Below the pieces are notes generated by a model, which saw only the letters and a program-made list of their open reading frames with translations, ran no database searches and was not told where the DNA came from. The position numbers were made by a program, and so were the translations under genes. This document shows positions 1 to 10,492 of a DNA stretch of 64,000 bases, piece by piece. Where the stretch lies: assembly GCA_002081555.1 (NCBI GenBank), contig MZNV01001974.1, positions 1 to 64,000 of the forward strand. Reading direction: 5' to 3'. This DNA is from Protostelium mycophagum. Lineage: Eukaryota; Evosea; Variosea; Protosteliida; Protosteliaceae. Numbering within the stretch: the stretch's first letter is position 1; every line of letters starts with the position of its first letter.

Positions 1-231
1 TCTGACTTACCCTTTTTGCTGTAGGGCCGCCGTACTCTAAAGCCAAGAATCTGCGGTGGATTACGATTTCATTCACTCTTGGCACACTCACTTCTTCTCT
101 GGATGAGCAACAGCCATCTTTGATAAGGTGATAGAGCTGGCAGTGCCAAGACCCACAAAAATAAAGTCATACTGTGCTGTGGCCGCACTCATGTAGGTGA
201 ATACCACCGCCATAGAGAACAAGCCTTTCAT
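1..231 (-). CDS. GMC oxidoreductase, second copy, N-terminal two exons (runs off left edge)
   Basis: Exon 1 is 231-92 and exon 2 is 50-11, with a 41-nt GT-AG intron (91-51) and the next donor at 10-1. The protein begins with a signal peptide (start MKGLFSMAVV), then the FAD-binding strand YDFIFVGLGTASS and an EYGGP turn, as in glucose-methanol-choline oxidoreductases. It is nearly identical, intron included, to exons 1-2 of the complete gene starting at 23175 on the other strand. I see one silent difference in the coding part (GCA for GCT, Ala). The match extends only about 50 bases upstream of the ATG, so the two copies have different promoters. The rest of the gene lies outside the window. 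A truncated pseudogene cannot be excluded. Confidence 0.85.
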
Positions 232-994
232 GTTGTAATTCGTCGTTTCGTATCGTCTGTGAAGGTTGGTTCGTGCTGTTAGAAGATGATTGGAGTTGTA
301 GCAAACCACACTCACGAAAGTCGCTGTCACTTGTAGTTTTCACTAGAATGTCAGATATTCCGTTGTTCCTAGAACGAATCTGTCGTTGTCGTCAATCGGA
401 AATTCGGAGGAACCTGTCACCTTTCAATCAATTTCGGGTAATTGTTTTCAAAGCACAGGAAAGATCTCACCATTTGGTTCTTGGAATCTTATTTATGATA
501 TCATAAACTAAATCAAAAACCAAAAAGAAATTCGAAATAATTAAGATAAATCTTATAATAATGATAATAAAATAATTCAGTTGAACAATATTATTTCAGT
601 TTATTTTTCATAATAAAGGTGAATGTTGATGGCCTGTTCTAAATCATTGTCATCTTCATCTCTGTAAAGATCAATAAATGATCAGATAATTGATTTATTT
701 ACTAAGCAGGTGTACCTATATTCTTGAGAGAGATTTTGGTTAATAATCTTCAGTAAATTGTTTAATCTTCTTTTTAGTTGATCAGACCGCTATTGTATCT
801 TTGCAGGTGAGGATTATGGATCAGCACAAAGAAAGAAAAGACAATCATTTCAGTAATGTGTAAGAGGACCGCAATTTCCACGTTGCTCCACCAAATCGCA
901 CAACCATTTCATCTTGGCTTCAAGCAGCCAACATCACAGCATCATTTTCATATCTTCGCGGACGAGACAATCTTCTCCATAATAATCAATTTAT
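232..994. other. Intergenic, between the GMC copy and the phosphate transporter
   Basis: This holds the 5' flank of the left-edge GMC copy (about 232-450) and the 3' flank of the phosphate transporter. About 500-760 is very AT-rich. Short open frames on both strands show no family resemblance and no plausible splice pattern. No RNA gene was recognised. Confidence 0.6.
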
Positions 995-3438
995 TCATGA
1001 CGTCGACACTAGAGGTCTCATGGACACGTACAGCAATGCCGTAAGCCCCCCTCCTGCAGCCAGGGTCATGACCCATCCTCCAAAGATCTTTCCAAGTAAT
1101 TTTGTATCTACACCGTGTTTTGCATCGTTTGGTCTGTCTTGTTTGTTTCTGAAAGGTGGGACCAGTCCCACCCCTGTTACGCTCCCAATGAGTACGTGTG
1201 TTGTGGATCTACAACAGTCAAAAATTCAGCTAAATTTATATTTATTGAGATTTTAAATTCGCCGTAATTCATCATGTGCAAAAAAATCTTCAAATCCAAG
1301 CAGTGACATCTTCTACAATGCTAATTACAATGCTAAAACTCACATTGGCAAGCCTAAATATGTCGCCAGTAGAATGGTGGCAGCTGTGGACAGCTCCGCT
1401 GAGTATCCTCTTGAGAAATTGAGTTCCGTGATGTCTTTGCCGACTGTCTCGATGATGCGGCCTCCCAATGTGGCCAGGCCAATAACTATGGCTAAACCGC
1501 CGATTGCAAAGATCCACACTGGAGCTGACCATTTAGAGACAGAACTGACAGTCCCTGTCGCTGTGAGAAAGATCTCCTTTAAGAGTGTCTATTTTTAGAT
1601 GGCACAAATATTTAATCCCATCAGAACGTACCTGTCTGGGCATATTCCATAATGACCGCAAAAGGTCCAATTGCGTTTGAGATATCATTCGAGCCGTGCG
1701 CAAAAGCGACGAAAATAGCACTGGCGAGTTGTAGAAACTACATCAAGTCACTAAATGTCAGATTGACATGTGTCACCTTGAAGTGCCATTCCACGTTTGC
1801 GTCCTCTTTCTCATCAGCGTCTTCGTCTATTCTTTCACTACTTGGTGAAAGTTGCCTGCAAAAATAATTAACTAGTTTTTAATGAAATTTATTTTCGAAA
1901 CTGTTTGCAAAATTAAATATATATTAGAAAATTAAATATATAAAATATTATTATATATAAATATTTTTAAAAAAATAATTTCTGAAAGTTGCAGATGGAT
2001 CTGAATCCAAATAAAATCTCATTTTGTGAGCGACAAATACAACGTTGTAGATGAACAAAACTCACTTGGGGTTTTCGTCATCACCGTGGCCTTCAAGCAT
2101 TGTATTTAATTGCACAAAAGTGTAGTTTTGTGTGGAGAACCATTTCCACAATATGAACTTGACCACCACAGCTGACAGATGTCATCGTGACATTCCGCAT
2201 ATTCGCACTTGCGTATTCGCATTTTCAAGATTTCAATACTCACCTATCAACGCGGCGGCTGCGAGGCCAATCATAAATTCTGACCACAGGGGTATTTTTT
2301 TAAATCTGGAAGCTTCTGCATCCACAATAAAAATAACCAAAACAAATCCGGTAAAAGCCGCGAAATATGGCAATAATTTCCTCGCTCTACAACGCGTAAA
2401 TTTTTCGCAGATGATGTTCGCAGATGATGTTCGCAGATTTCATACCTGTTGGCGGGGTTACGCCCTGTCTTTCTCCAATCTATTGAGACTGGGAATTTCC
2501 ATACGTAAACAGATCTGCTCACTATGAAATAAAGTACAAAGGCGATACTTGCTCCAAGTAAAGGACTTGTGAACCTGAAGTTTTAATCATTAAAAAAATA
2601 TATATATTTTTTCTGCATTTTGGAATGATTTATGAAATTTCACAAAACTTTCAGATACTTGTCCTCAAAATGTTATGACATCTCATATGACATCTCACCA
2701 GCTGAGTACAATTCTTCCCAGGGCCTTCCAGTTGGGACCATTAGTTCCCTTTTGAATGAAACCAAAGGCCAAAACTCCACCAACCACAGAATGTGTTGAT
2801 GAGACTGGCAGTTTATAGTAGGTAGCCACGAGGATCCAGCAGACAGCGGCGATGAGTGCGCAGAACATGCCGAGAGCGAAGAGATCTGATGGAGTGTGTG
2901 AGTACAATTGGGTAATTGATGATGATCGTGATCTTGACAGGAGCTGTGAAAAGAACTTCACTTTATTTTGTGAAAAATTCTCTGAAAATCTTTGCCTCTG
3001 TCCATTTTTTTTATTGTACAACAAAATCTTTGGCGCTTGATCAACCCTCACAAACAATCGCTTCACGTAAACAAGAACGTCAGGTGTTACTCACTCTCTT
3101 GTCCCTCAAAAGACGCCGGATTAACCAATCCAGTCTTGATTGTGCTCGTGACGTATTGGCCCATGATGACAGCGCCTGCAAATTCAAAGATGGCACCTAA
3201 AATGATGGCTTGTTTTAATGTGAAAGCGCCAGAACCAACTGATGTCCCGAGTGCTGGAGGACTGATCAGTCAACATAATAGTCACAGTTTGGCATGAACT
3301 CAGTGATGATTGAGACGTAGTCTGCGTAAATGATCTGATCAGCTCACCATTGGCGAAATCGTTAGCACCAATCGAGAACGCCATCAAGAAGGCGAAAATG
3401 CCACCGATTGAAAGCAGCACGCCTACGAAAGCTGACAT
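995..3438 (-). CDS. PiT-family inorganic phosphate transporter (Pho89/PHT2-like), 10 exons
   Basis: A membrane symporter that brings phosphate into the cell or an organelle. Exons read 3438-3348, 3253-3095, 2885-2699, 2574-2446, 2386-2244, 2171-2066, 1855-1777, 1737-1632, 1554-1344 and 1208-995, giving 474 residues, normal for the family. Both duplicated PiT signatures are present. The N-terminal half has SIGANDFANALGTSVGSG and PVSSTHSVVGG. The C-terminal half has FAHGSNDISNAIGP and LPISTTHVLIG. An acidic, hydrophilic loop (SPSSERIDEDADEKED) separates the halves, as expected. The ATG at 3438 gives the usual short N-terminus before the first membrane helix, although the frame is open further upstream. 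Introns before exons 5 and 10 end in GTTGTAG. The fit to the family is excellent; the cation used is not visible. Confidence 0.95.
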
Positions 3439-3968
3439 AATGTGTGATACTTGTGTTGTTGGTGATGATGAGATGTGGTGGCTTTCCTGCCGGAATTCAA
3501 GGAGTTGCCTCTTTATTGAACTGCGGTAGTAACCGTGTATGTAAGCGCCATTATAACCGCACAATTTTCCGGACCTTTTCACGGCAGTCTCATTCTCTCG
3601 GTCGATGTTCCCCGATATGCCACAAACAAACACAGGTTAGACTTCTATTTCATTTCCTGAAAGAGTGAAACCTTTTCTATTACCCTTATACATGTGCTGT
3701 GATGTTATCCATCCTTGCATTGAACCATTCGTCTCAGGACGGTTTGGGTATGAACTTATCTTAGGGACGGCCTTGGTGGCCTTTTAGGCATCGAGTGACC
3801 GCACTGAGCACAAATTGAAATGTTTTCCTCATTTTCCTTGATCAGAGAAATGAATCTAATGATTTAAAGCAATTCCTTTGGGTCATGCTTGATCATGGAT
3901 GACACCCCCAGTTGAGTTTTGATTTCACATCTACAACTTCAAAATGGTGCGAAAAGATCATTACAAAA
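3439..3968. other. Intergenic, divergent promoter region
   Basis: This lies between the divergent starts of the phosphate transporter (minus) and the small gene at 3969 (plus). The transporter frame stays open upstream to about 3633 but has no family similarity and is probably 5' UTR. Nothing else was recognised. Confidence 0.5.
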
Positions 3969-4281
3969 ATGATACGCACGCTACGACACGTCAGACCTCC
4001 ACAAGTCCCTCAACAAACCAAAGTTATCAAAAGGTGGGCTGTCCTCACAATCTCACCTTCGCTTACTTTCTTGCAGGTTTTCTTCGCGCACAGCAGATAA
4101 TCTACCTCCCCACCCCAAAAACAAGACGAGTGATTTGAAGGAAAAGAATCATGTCTCTCAGTCTAAACCAGGATCTACAGAAGAGGAGACCGCCACACCT
4201 ATGGTGTTGACGATGACCTCTGATGAGAAGCCGAAATTTGTTGGTCAAGATGAAAAGAAAGAAGAAATCAAACAAAAGTGA
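3969..4281 (+). CDS. Small protein with a mitochondrial-type presequence, 2 exons
   Basis: Exons 3969-4033 and 4077-4281, with a 43-nt intron (gtgggc...ttgcag), encode 89 residues. The N-terminus (MIRTLRHVRPPQVPQQ, then KRFSSR) is basic, hydroxylated and free of acidic residues, and the R-F-S-S step looks like a matrix-protease cleavage site. The remainder is polar and lysine/glutamate-rich with no membrane segment, ending KKEEIKQK. I do not recognise the family. The case for a gene rests on the intron joining two open frames and on the strongly biased composition. An upstream in-frame start with an extra exon is possible. Confidence 0.55.
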
Positions 4282-4344
4282 AGAATACAAATGGAACTCC
4301 ACAAGTCCAAAATCGATCTGATTTATTTTTTGTGAATGTCATGT

Positions 4345-4505
4345 TTATTTAAACTTCCATTTTGTGGATTGCTGGAACAAGGAAAACGAACTCCAAAGGT
4401 AGGATGAGCTTGGAAAGAAATCAAACATCTCAAACACACGAATGACGATGACGACAAACAATGTACTGATAGACACAAAAGTGAGGATGTTGATGTAGAT
4501 GATTG
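4345..4505 (-). other. Possible small membrane-protein exon
   Basis: The minus strand has an open frame ending at TAA 4347-4345. It contains one strong hydrophobic stretch (ILTFVSISTLFVVIVIRVF) followed by an aromatic tail and a basic end (KWKFK). A 'tttttatcag' acceptor lies just upstream, but I found no convincing first exon. The frame would overlap the start of the calponin-homology gene head-to-head. It could be chance. Confidence 0.25.
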
Positions 4506-7500
4506 CTGATAAAAATCAGTTGTTGACGACATGGATCAACGATGTATTGCGGCCACAACAAGTACAAGTTGAGAGGTGATGATCCTCACATGACCAGTTT
4601 GACAGCTGGAATGATTGAAGCCTCGGCCATCCGCTGATCATGCTGAACAGGTTCCCCAACGATATCACAGATGGACTCATGTTGATCCGCCTCTATGAAG
4701 GTTTAGCCGGTCCCATCGACTTTGACTTCGAGATGAACCCCAAATTCACGATGCACAAGACAAGCAATGTCCACATCGCCCTCGAGAAGTTCAAAGCGAA
4801 AGGGGTGAAAGCTGGTGTCTATGCACAAGGTATGTCTTTGTATCTCTCACAACACACGACGCTTGTGCGCTTTGGACCACACTACATCGTTGTAGATTGA
4901 ATTTAACATATTTTTCTGACATATTGTAGACATAGCAGTTGGAAATATCCCCAGTATACAGAGATTTGTCACAGAGATCGCAAAGACATTTCTGCGAAAG
5001 GAAGACATCACCTCTAAAGCCGGGGCCATTGCGGAGAAATACGGTGTTAAAATGGGCAAGTCAGTCAAAGAGAGGCACGTCTACAACGATGTAGTGCTTG
5101 TACTGACAGCTCGGCAGTTGTGCGGACGGAAATTTATTCTTAGCGCTGGCCAGTTTCACTTTTGCAGGAGATTTCTACCAAGAGAACGCCGCAGGCACAG
5201 CTACAGAAAAAATCACAAAAGTCTTGGAGATCTTAGAGGCAAAGAAAGGGGTGAAAAGATGCATAGAGGCAGCGTCGGTCAGTGTATATTCTCGTCAATA
5301 TGACGTGTTTACACTTCGCAGTTTGTAGAAAAGTCGATCGGAGAAACGGAGTTATTGATGTTTATGTCCATGCTCATGCCGGCCCAAAAAATAGAGCCTT
5401 CAGAGATTCTCCACAAAAAGGTGGAGACGACGGACGAGAAAGACGTGCAGATCGAAAATTTGAAAATTGAAATGGAAAAAGCGCGGGAAAAATTCGCTCA
5501 AGAGATGCAAGAATCCGAAAAAACGTGGGCCGAACAAAGAGAAGTGAGATTTTTTCTACAAAATTAAATTCCTCGAAAATGCATAGTAACACGAAATTGT
5601 CGCAGTTCAACTGAAAGATATCTTTCTAATTGAGCTAAAAATAGACAGAAAATTATGACAGAGATGAAGACGAACGAAGAGAACGAGATGGCATTGAAAG
5701 ACCTCCGAATTGCGGAATTAAACTCTGTTATCTCTGACATGAAAGACCAGCACCTCACCGCAGTTGCTGATACAGAAAGAAGATGGCGGGAAAGCCAAGA
5801 GGTAGAATTTATGAAAATTTCACTCGAAATTTCGTCGAAATTTCGCTGAAACTTCTAGTCGATGAGATCGGTCTATGAAGCAAGGATGAAGACTCTTGAA
5901 GAACAACTTTTAAATTGCAAAGAACAACTGCGAGATGGTAGCGGTAAAAGTGATGCCGAATCGCAGCAGATGGAATTTATGCGGCAGACAATTGAACAAT
6001 TGGAAAACAACGAGAGGGTAAGTTATAGGATTGAAAAAATTTTGATCTGTTCTTTGGAGGCAAAGATTGATGTAACACCTTGGGGAGAGTTGTATCAAGA
6101 TGTCAATAATTAAATTTTCTAAAATGATTTCTGGCGTCTACAACGGTCATATTGGAGGCATCTTGTGGCTTTTCGAAGCAAGCTACAAAAACATCATATG
6201 ATTAAATTATAAAAAAGGCATCGCCGCAGAGCCTCAAGTCCAACCAATTGATCACGCGACCAGAAAACTCATCAACTACCGCATAGATCCTCCTTTATAA
6301 CCATGAACTCACCTTCTCAGTTCTTACGCGACGAAATCACTTCGCTTCGTTTCATGCTGGAATCATGCCCGGAGCCGACACCAGAACAAATCAGGGCTGC
6401 AGAGATGGAGAAGCAAATCCAGAGGCAACAAGAGGTCTACAAAATAAACCTGAGAAGAATAGAAGACATGGAAAATGAGATTAACAACATGAGAAATGAA
6501 TGCGATCTGCAACGCGAAGAGAGGGAGACGGAAAGACAGCGGTTAGAGGTGATAGCCAAGGAAAACACCAGGTATCCTGTTTGAAATTTGAATTTGATTT
6601 GTGGCGGGAATCTGCACATAGACAGAAATATGTATTTAAATAATCTGATCTCATGCTTACAGACTAAACGATGAAATTACCGATCTACAACGAAGAGTGG
6701 CAGAGGGGACAAGCGAATCTGATGAACTACAATGCAAGATTTTTGTATTGAACAGCCACCAAGAGAGCATCAAGATAGAGGAAGCTCTTCTCACCTCGAA
6801 ACACAAAAAAGTGAGTGATACACTTTTGAGATGAAGTTGCGTTCTACAACTGTGTAGACTGAAGAACCTAGTACGAAGAAGCCACTGCAAAGATTAAAAA
6901 GTTGGAGAAAGAGAAGACAATGGCAGAGAAGAAGGCGCAAGAAGCACTTGACACCATGGAGAAGATGAGGGTGAAATTTCTTCGAAATTTTGATCATCTT
7001 CCCGCCAAAAAAGAGTCCTGACGCGTTGTAGAAAGAGAAGGAGGAGGTGATGAGGAAAATGAAACTCAAATTGGAGGAAGAAAACGCTGCAAAAGCGAGA
7101 GAGAGACAGAATGCAGCGGATCTTCGCAAAGAAAAGGACAAGATCGCGCTCGAGCTGAAATCTACAGAGGCAGCACTCCTCAAGTACGTCTTACAACTCT
7201 ACGATCACGATCCATCTTGCAGACGTGCGTCTCATTGTGGAGAAGATGTGACCTGTTACAAAGAAATGAAACTCATTCGTTGTAGACAGATGGATGAGGT
7301 GGGAAGGCTGAGGCTGAGGAGAGATTATTACAAGAAAGAATGGGAGTATACTTTATCTAAAAATCCCGCCAGAACGTGCAGTCACTCCACAGAATCAATC
7401 AGCGTGAGCAATTCCAAATGTTCTCTGCACTTTGATAATATTTTAATGTCTGAAGCTTTGCTGCAGACGCACAAAAGACGTAATTCTTCTGTAGTGGTGA

Positions 7501-7514
7501 TAATGTCCAACTGA
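4499..7514 (+). CDS. Calponin-homology domain protein with a long coiled coil
   Basis: The ATG at 4499 follows an in-frame TAG. Exon 1 (4499-4575) joins exon 2 (4651-4829) and exon 3 (from 4930) to give a CH domain: LTTWINDVL, FPNDITDGLMLIRLYEGL, VHIALEKFKAKGV and DIAVGNIPSIQRFV are the expected helices. CH domains bind actin, or microtubule partners in single-CH proteins. A second alpha-helical segment (about 5167-5430) follows, then a long coiled coil rich in E, K, R and Q (5430-7300). A polar tail ends at TGA 7512-7514. Introns contain GAAATTTC runs (5805-5849), and one ends in GTTGTAG (7026-7032). The boundary of intron 3 (about 5043-5166) and the status of a 39-nt in-frame intron near 7183 are uncertain. 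Probably a cytoskeletal linker. Confidence 0.85.
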
Positions 7515-8243
7515 TCATGTTCATCAGACAGAAGAGAGCTCTGAATCGCCCATGTTCACCAATACAAAGAAGAAGAAGTTTGTATTCTTCTAGACAAACA
7601 ACAAATTGTTGAGCCGTAAATAAAGCTGTAAATTACATTTGCATTTCTTACTTACTTAACCGCTTCTTGTGTACATGACCAGGATATAAGACCGTGTCCG
7701 TGACAGACAATATATTCAATAAAGAGACCGATCAATCAGATGTGAGAGATTCACTCATCATGAGTACTCTCAGCCATCAAATCATCTACTTCTCTGTAGC
7801 TCTCCCTCCTAATTAGGTCCCCCGTGATGAACTGGGCAGTGTGTGTCGCACACATGATCGTCTCAAATGTTCGCCATGGTCGTGACCTGCGGGTAGAGAT
7901 GAGTGGTCCAAAAATTGGTCGTGGTGTAACGGCAATTTTGGATCTAATCATAAAGGGAATGGAAGGATTCCCTCGCAAGAAATTTGAGTTTTTGTTGCTG
8001 TCGACATTTCTGAACGGAAGATCTTTTCTTCCACGAGAACAGGGCCGGCCCAGGTCAAAAAGCTCTAAAATGTCGACAGATTGTAGTTTGTGATTGTGTC
8101 GCACCACTTTTCAAGCGGCCCGACGCAGCGATCATACTTTATCATCCAGAAGGTGAGGACACAAGAAGATTATTCCTATTGCTATGACTGCTCTCGTGAA
8201 CACTCCCTGAATGATCGCAGGCATAAACATTTATTGACGAACG
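7515..8243. other. Intergenic, upstream of fumarate reductase
   Basis: This contains the 3' flank of the CH/coiled-coil gene (AATAAA-like signals near 7616-7620 and 7717) and the promoter of the fumarate reductase. A 118-codon minus frame (8107-7751) and an 89-codon plus frame (7824-8093) overlap each other. Neither resembles a known family, and at most one could be real. Left unassigned. Confidence 0.45.
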
Positions 8244-10156
8244 ATGTCGAACCCATCTCAAGTTATTGTTGTAGGAGGAGGTCTTTCTGGACTTTCTGCT
8301 GCTCACACCGTCTTGGAACGTGGAGGAAGAGTATTAGTATTGGATAAGAACTCATTCCTCGGTGGAAACTCCACAAAGGCTACTTCAGGTATCAATGGTG
8401 CTCTCACTCGTACCCAAGTGAAGCTTGGCATCAAGGTGAATATATTTACAAAAATCACCATCATCACCTTTTCTGATCAAATCAGGACTCTGTTGAGGCC
8501 TTTTACGACGATACTGCCAAGTCCGCCAAGAACCTCCTTCGTCCTGAGCTTGTCAAGGTTCTAACTGGTAACTCTGGACCTGGTGTGGAATGGCTTCAGG
8601 ACCAATTTGGACTCGATCTGTCTCTTGTATCACAGCTCGGAGGACACAGCTTCCCCAGAACTCACAGAGGAAAGGAGAGATTTCCTGGTATGACCATCAC
8701 ATACGCCCTTATGGAGAAGTTAGAGGATATCTCTCGTGCTGATCCCAAGCGTGCCAAGGTTCTCGTTAAGGCTAACGTGAAGAAGCTCGTCAAAAACGGC
8801 GAAGAAGTCGTTGGAGTCGAGTTTGAGAAGGACGGAAAGACACATGTAGAATATGGCCCCGTTGTTTTGGCCACTGGAGGATATGCCGCCGACTTTACCG
8901 AGACTTCTCTCTTAAAGAAGTACCGTCCAGATATCTACGACCTCCCCACCACCAACGGAGACTTCTCTACTGGAGATGGACTCAAGATGGTCGACTCTAT
9001 CGGCGGAAACACCATCGATCTCGAGAAGGTGCAGGTCCACCCAACTGGACTCGTCGATCCCAACGAGCCCGATGCCAAGGTCAAATTTTTGGCCGCAGAG
9101 GCACTCAGAGGAGTCGGAGGACTCTTACTCACCAACGAGGGACAACGCTTTTGCGATGAGCTCGGTACACGTGATTACGTCACCGGTGAGATGTGGAAGT
9201 TTAAGAAGGGACCTTACCGCCTGGTGCTCAACAGCAAGGGTAACAAGGAGATCGAATGGCACGTGAAGCACTACATGGGCAGAGGTCTCATGAAGAAGTT
9301 TGACACTGGAGCTGCACTTGCCAAGGAGATTGGCGTCAGCGAAAGCGTATTAGACAAGACCTTCAAGACGTACAACGAGGGTGCCAACAACAAGAAGGAC
9401 GCTTTTGGAAAGAAGTACTTCCACAACATGCCTTTTGACGTCAAGGACACCTTCTACGTTGCCATCGTTACCCCAGTTCTCCACTACTGTATGGGAGGTA
9501 TTGAGATCAACCCCCACTGCGAGGTCCTCAACAAGCAGACAAAGTCCAACATCAAGGGTCTCTTTGGTGCCGGAGAAATCTGCGGTGGTGTACACGGTGC
9601 CAACCGTCTTGGTGGTTCTTCACTCTTGGGATGCGTCGTTCTCGGACGTGTCGCCGGAGATTCCGCATCCAAGTACCTCCTCAACCACTTGACATACACA
9701 AACCCCTCTGGCTCTGCCAACCCCACATCCCAGAGACGTATCGGACAACTTGCCACACACATCACCGGTCAACCCAACTCCATCACCGTTCAGATCACCT
9801 TTGGCGGAGACAATGGCGGAAACTACCAGGAAGCAACCCCTTCCCAACAACTTCCAACCGACTCTGCGAACGAGCCAAAGCAAGAGGCCCAAAAGAAGCA
9901 GGAGCCTAAGCCAGATCTCAGCAAGGAGTACACCCTCGAAGACGTCGCAAAGCACAACAAGGAGAGCGACTGCTGGTGCATCGTCAACGGACAAGTTTTG
10001 GACGTGACCCAATTCTTACCGGACCACCCGGGAGGCAAGAAGGCCATCTTGTTGTATGCCGGCAGAGACGCTACAGAGGAATTCAACATGCTGCACAAGC
10101 CTGATGTCGTAGAGAAGTACGCACCCTCTTCCATCATCGGAAAGCACAAGAAGTGA
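8244..10156 (+). CDS. Soluble fumarate reductase (Osm1/FRDS type) fused to cytochrome b5
   Basis: Two exons (8244-8435 and 8486-10156) encode 620 residues. Residues 1-450 are the flavoprotein. They show the FAD Rossmann motif VVGGGLSGLSAA, GGNSTKATSGING, the substrate-site segments GGHSFPRTHR and VQVHPTG, HYCMGGIEIN, and the C-terminal FAD contact GANRLGGSSLLG. A proline/glutamine/lysine linker follows. A cytochrome b5 domain closes the protein, with both haem histidines visible (DHPGG and NMLHKPD). Fumarate reductases of this class reduce fumarate to succinate to re-oxidise flavin or NADH. The b5 domain probably feeds electrons in, as in other protist fusions. No presequence precedes the Rossmann fold, which suggests a cytosolic enzyme. 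Codon use is more GC-rich than the neighbours, typical of high expression. Confidence 0.95.
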
Positions 10157-10492
10157 TCCATAAAATAGCATGTATAATCCACCGAAGACGATATTGTTCT
10201 GTACTTGTTATTGGTGATGGTGTGGCTGTACAGGCTCTCGTGAAGCACCGTGAACACGCGGTTTTTGCCGCAAAATATTATGCAAGTGCGTTGTGCAACC
10301 GTGGAATAAGTTTTCAAGCGCAGCGCCGGTAGGTCCGAATAATCATTATTGGCATGAATTGAGAGCTCTTTGTAGCTAACATGCTGGTAAAATGCCCTCA
10401 GATTGCGAGTTTTCGACATTTTGGTGTCGGCTCGCGAAGGTTTGCGAAATTCGCAGATAGTTTTAATCTTTTGGATTGCATTCCCAGCAACG
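10157..10492. other. Intergenic with a short GC hairpin
   Basis: This separates two genes transcribed in the same direction. It contains the perfect stem GCGG-tttttg-CCGC at 10258-10271, one of several similar hairpins in the window. A 238-codon antisense frame crossing this region is a shadow of the flanking exons. Confidence 0.5.
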
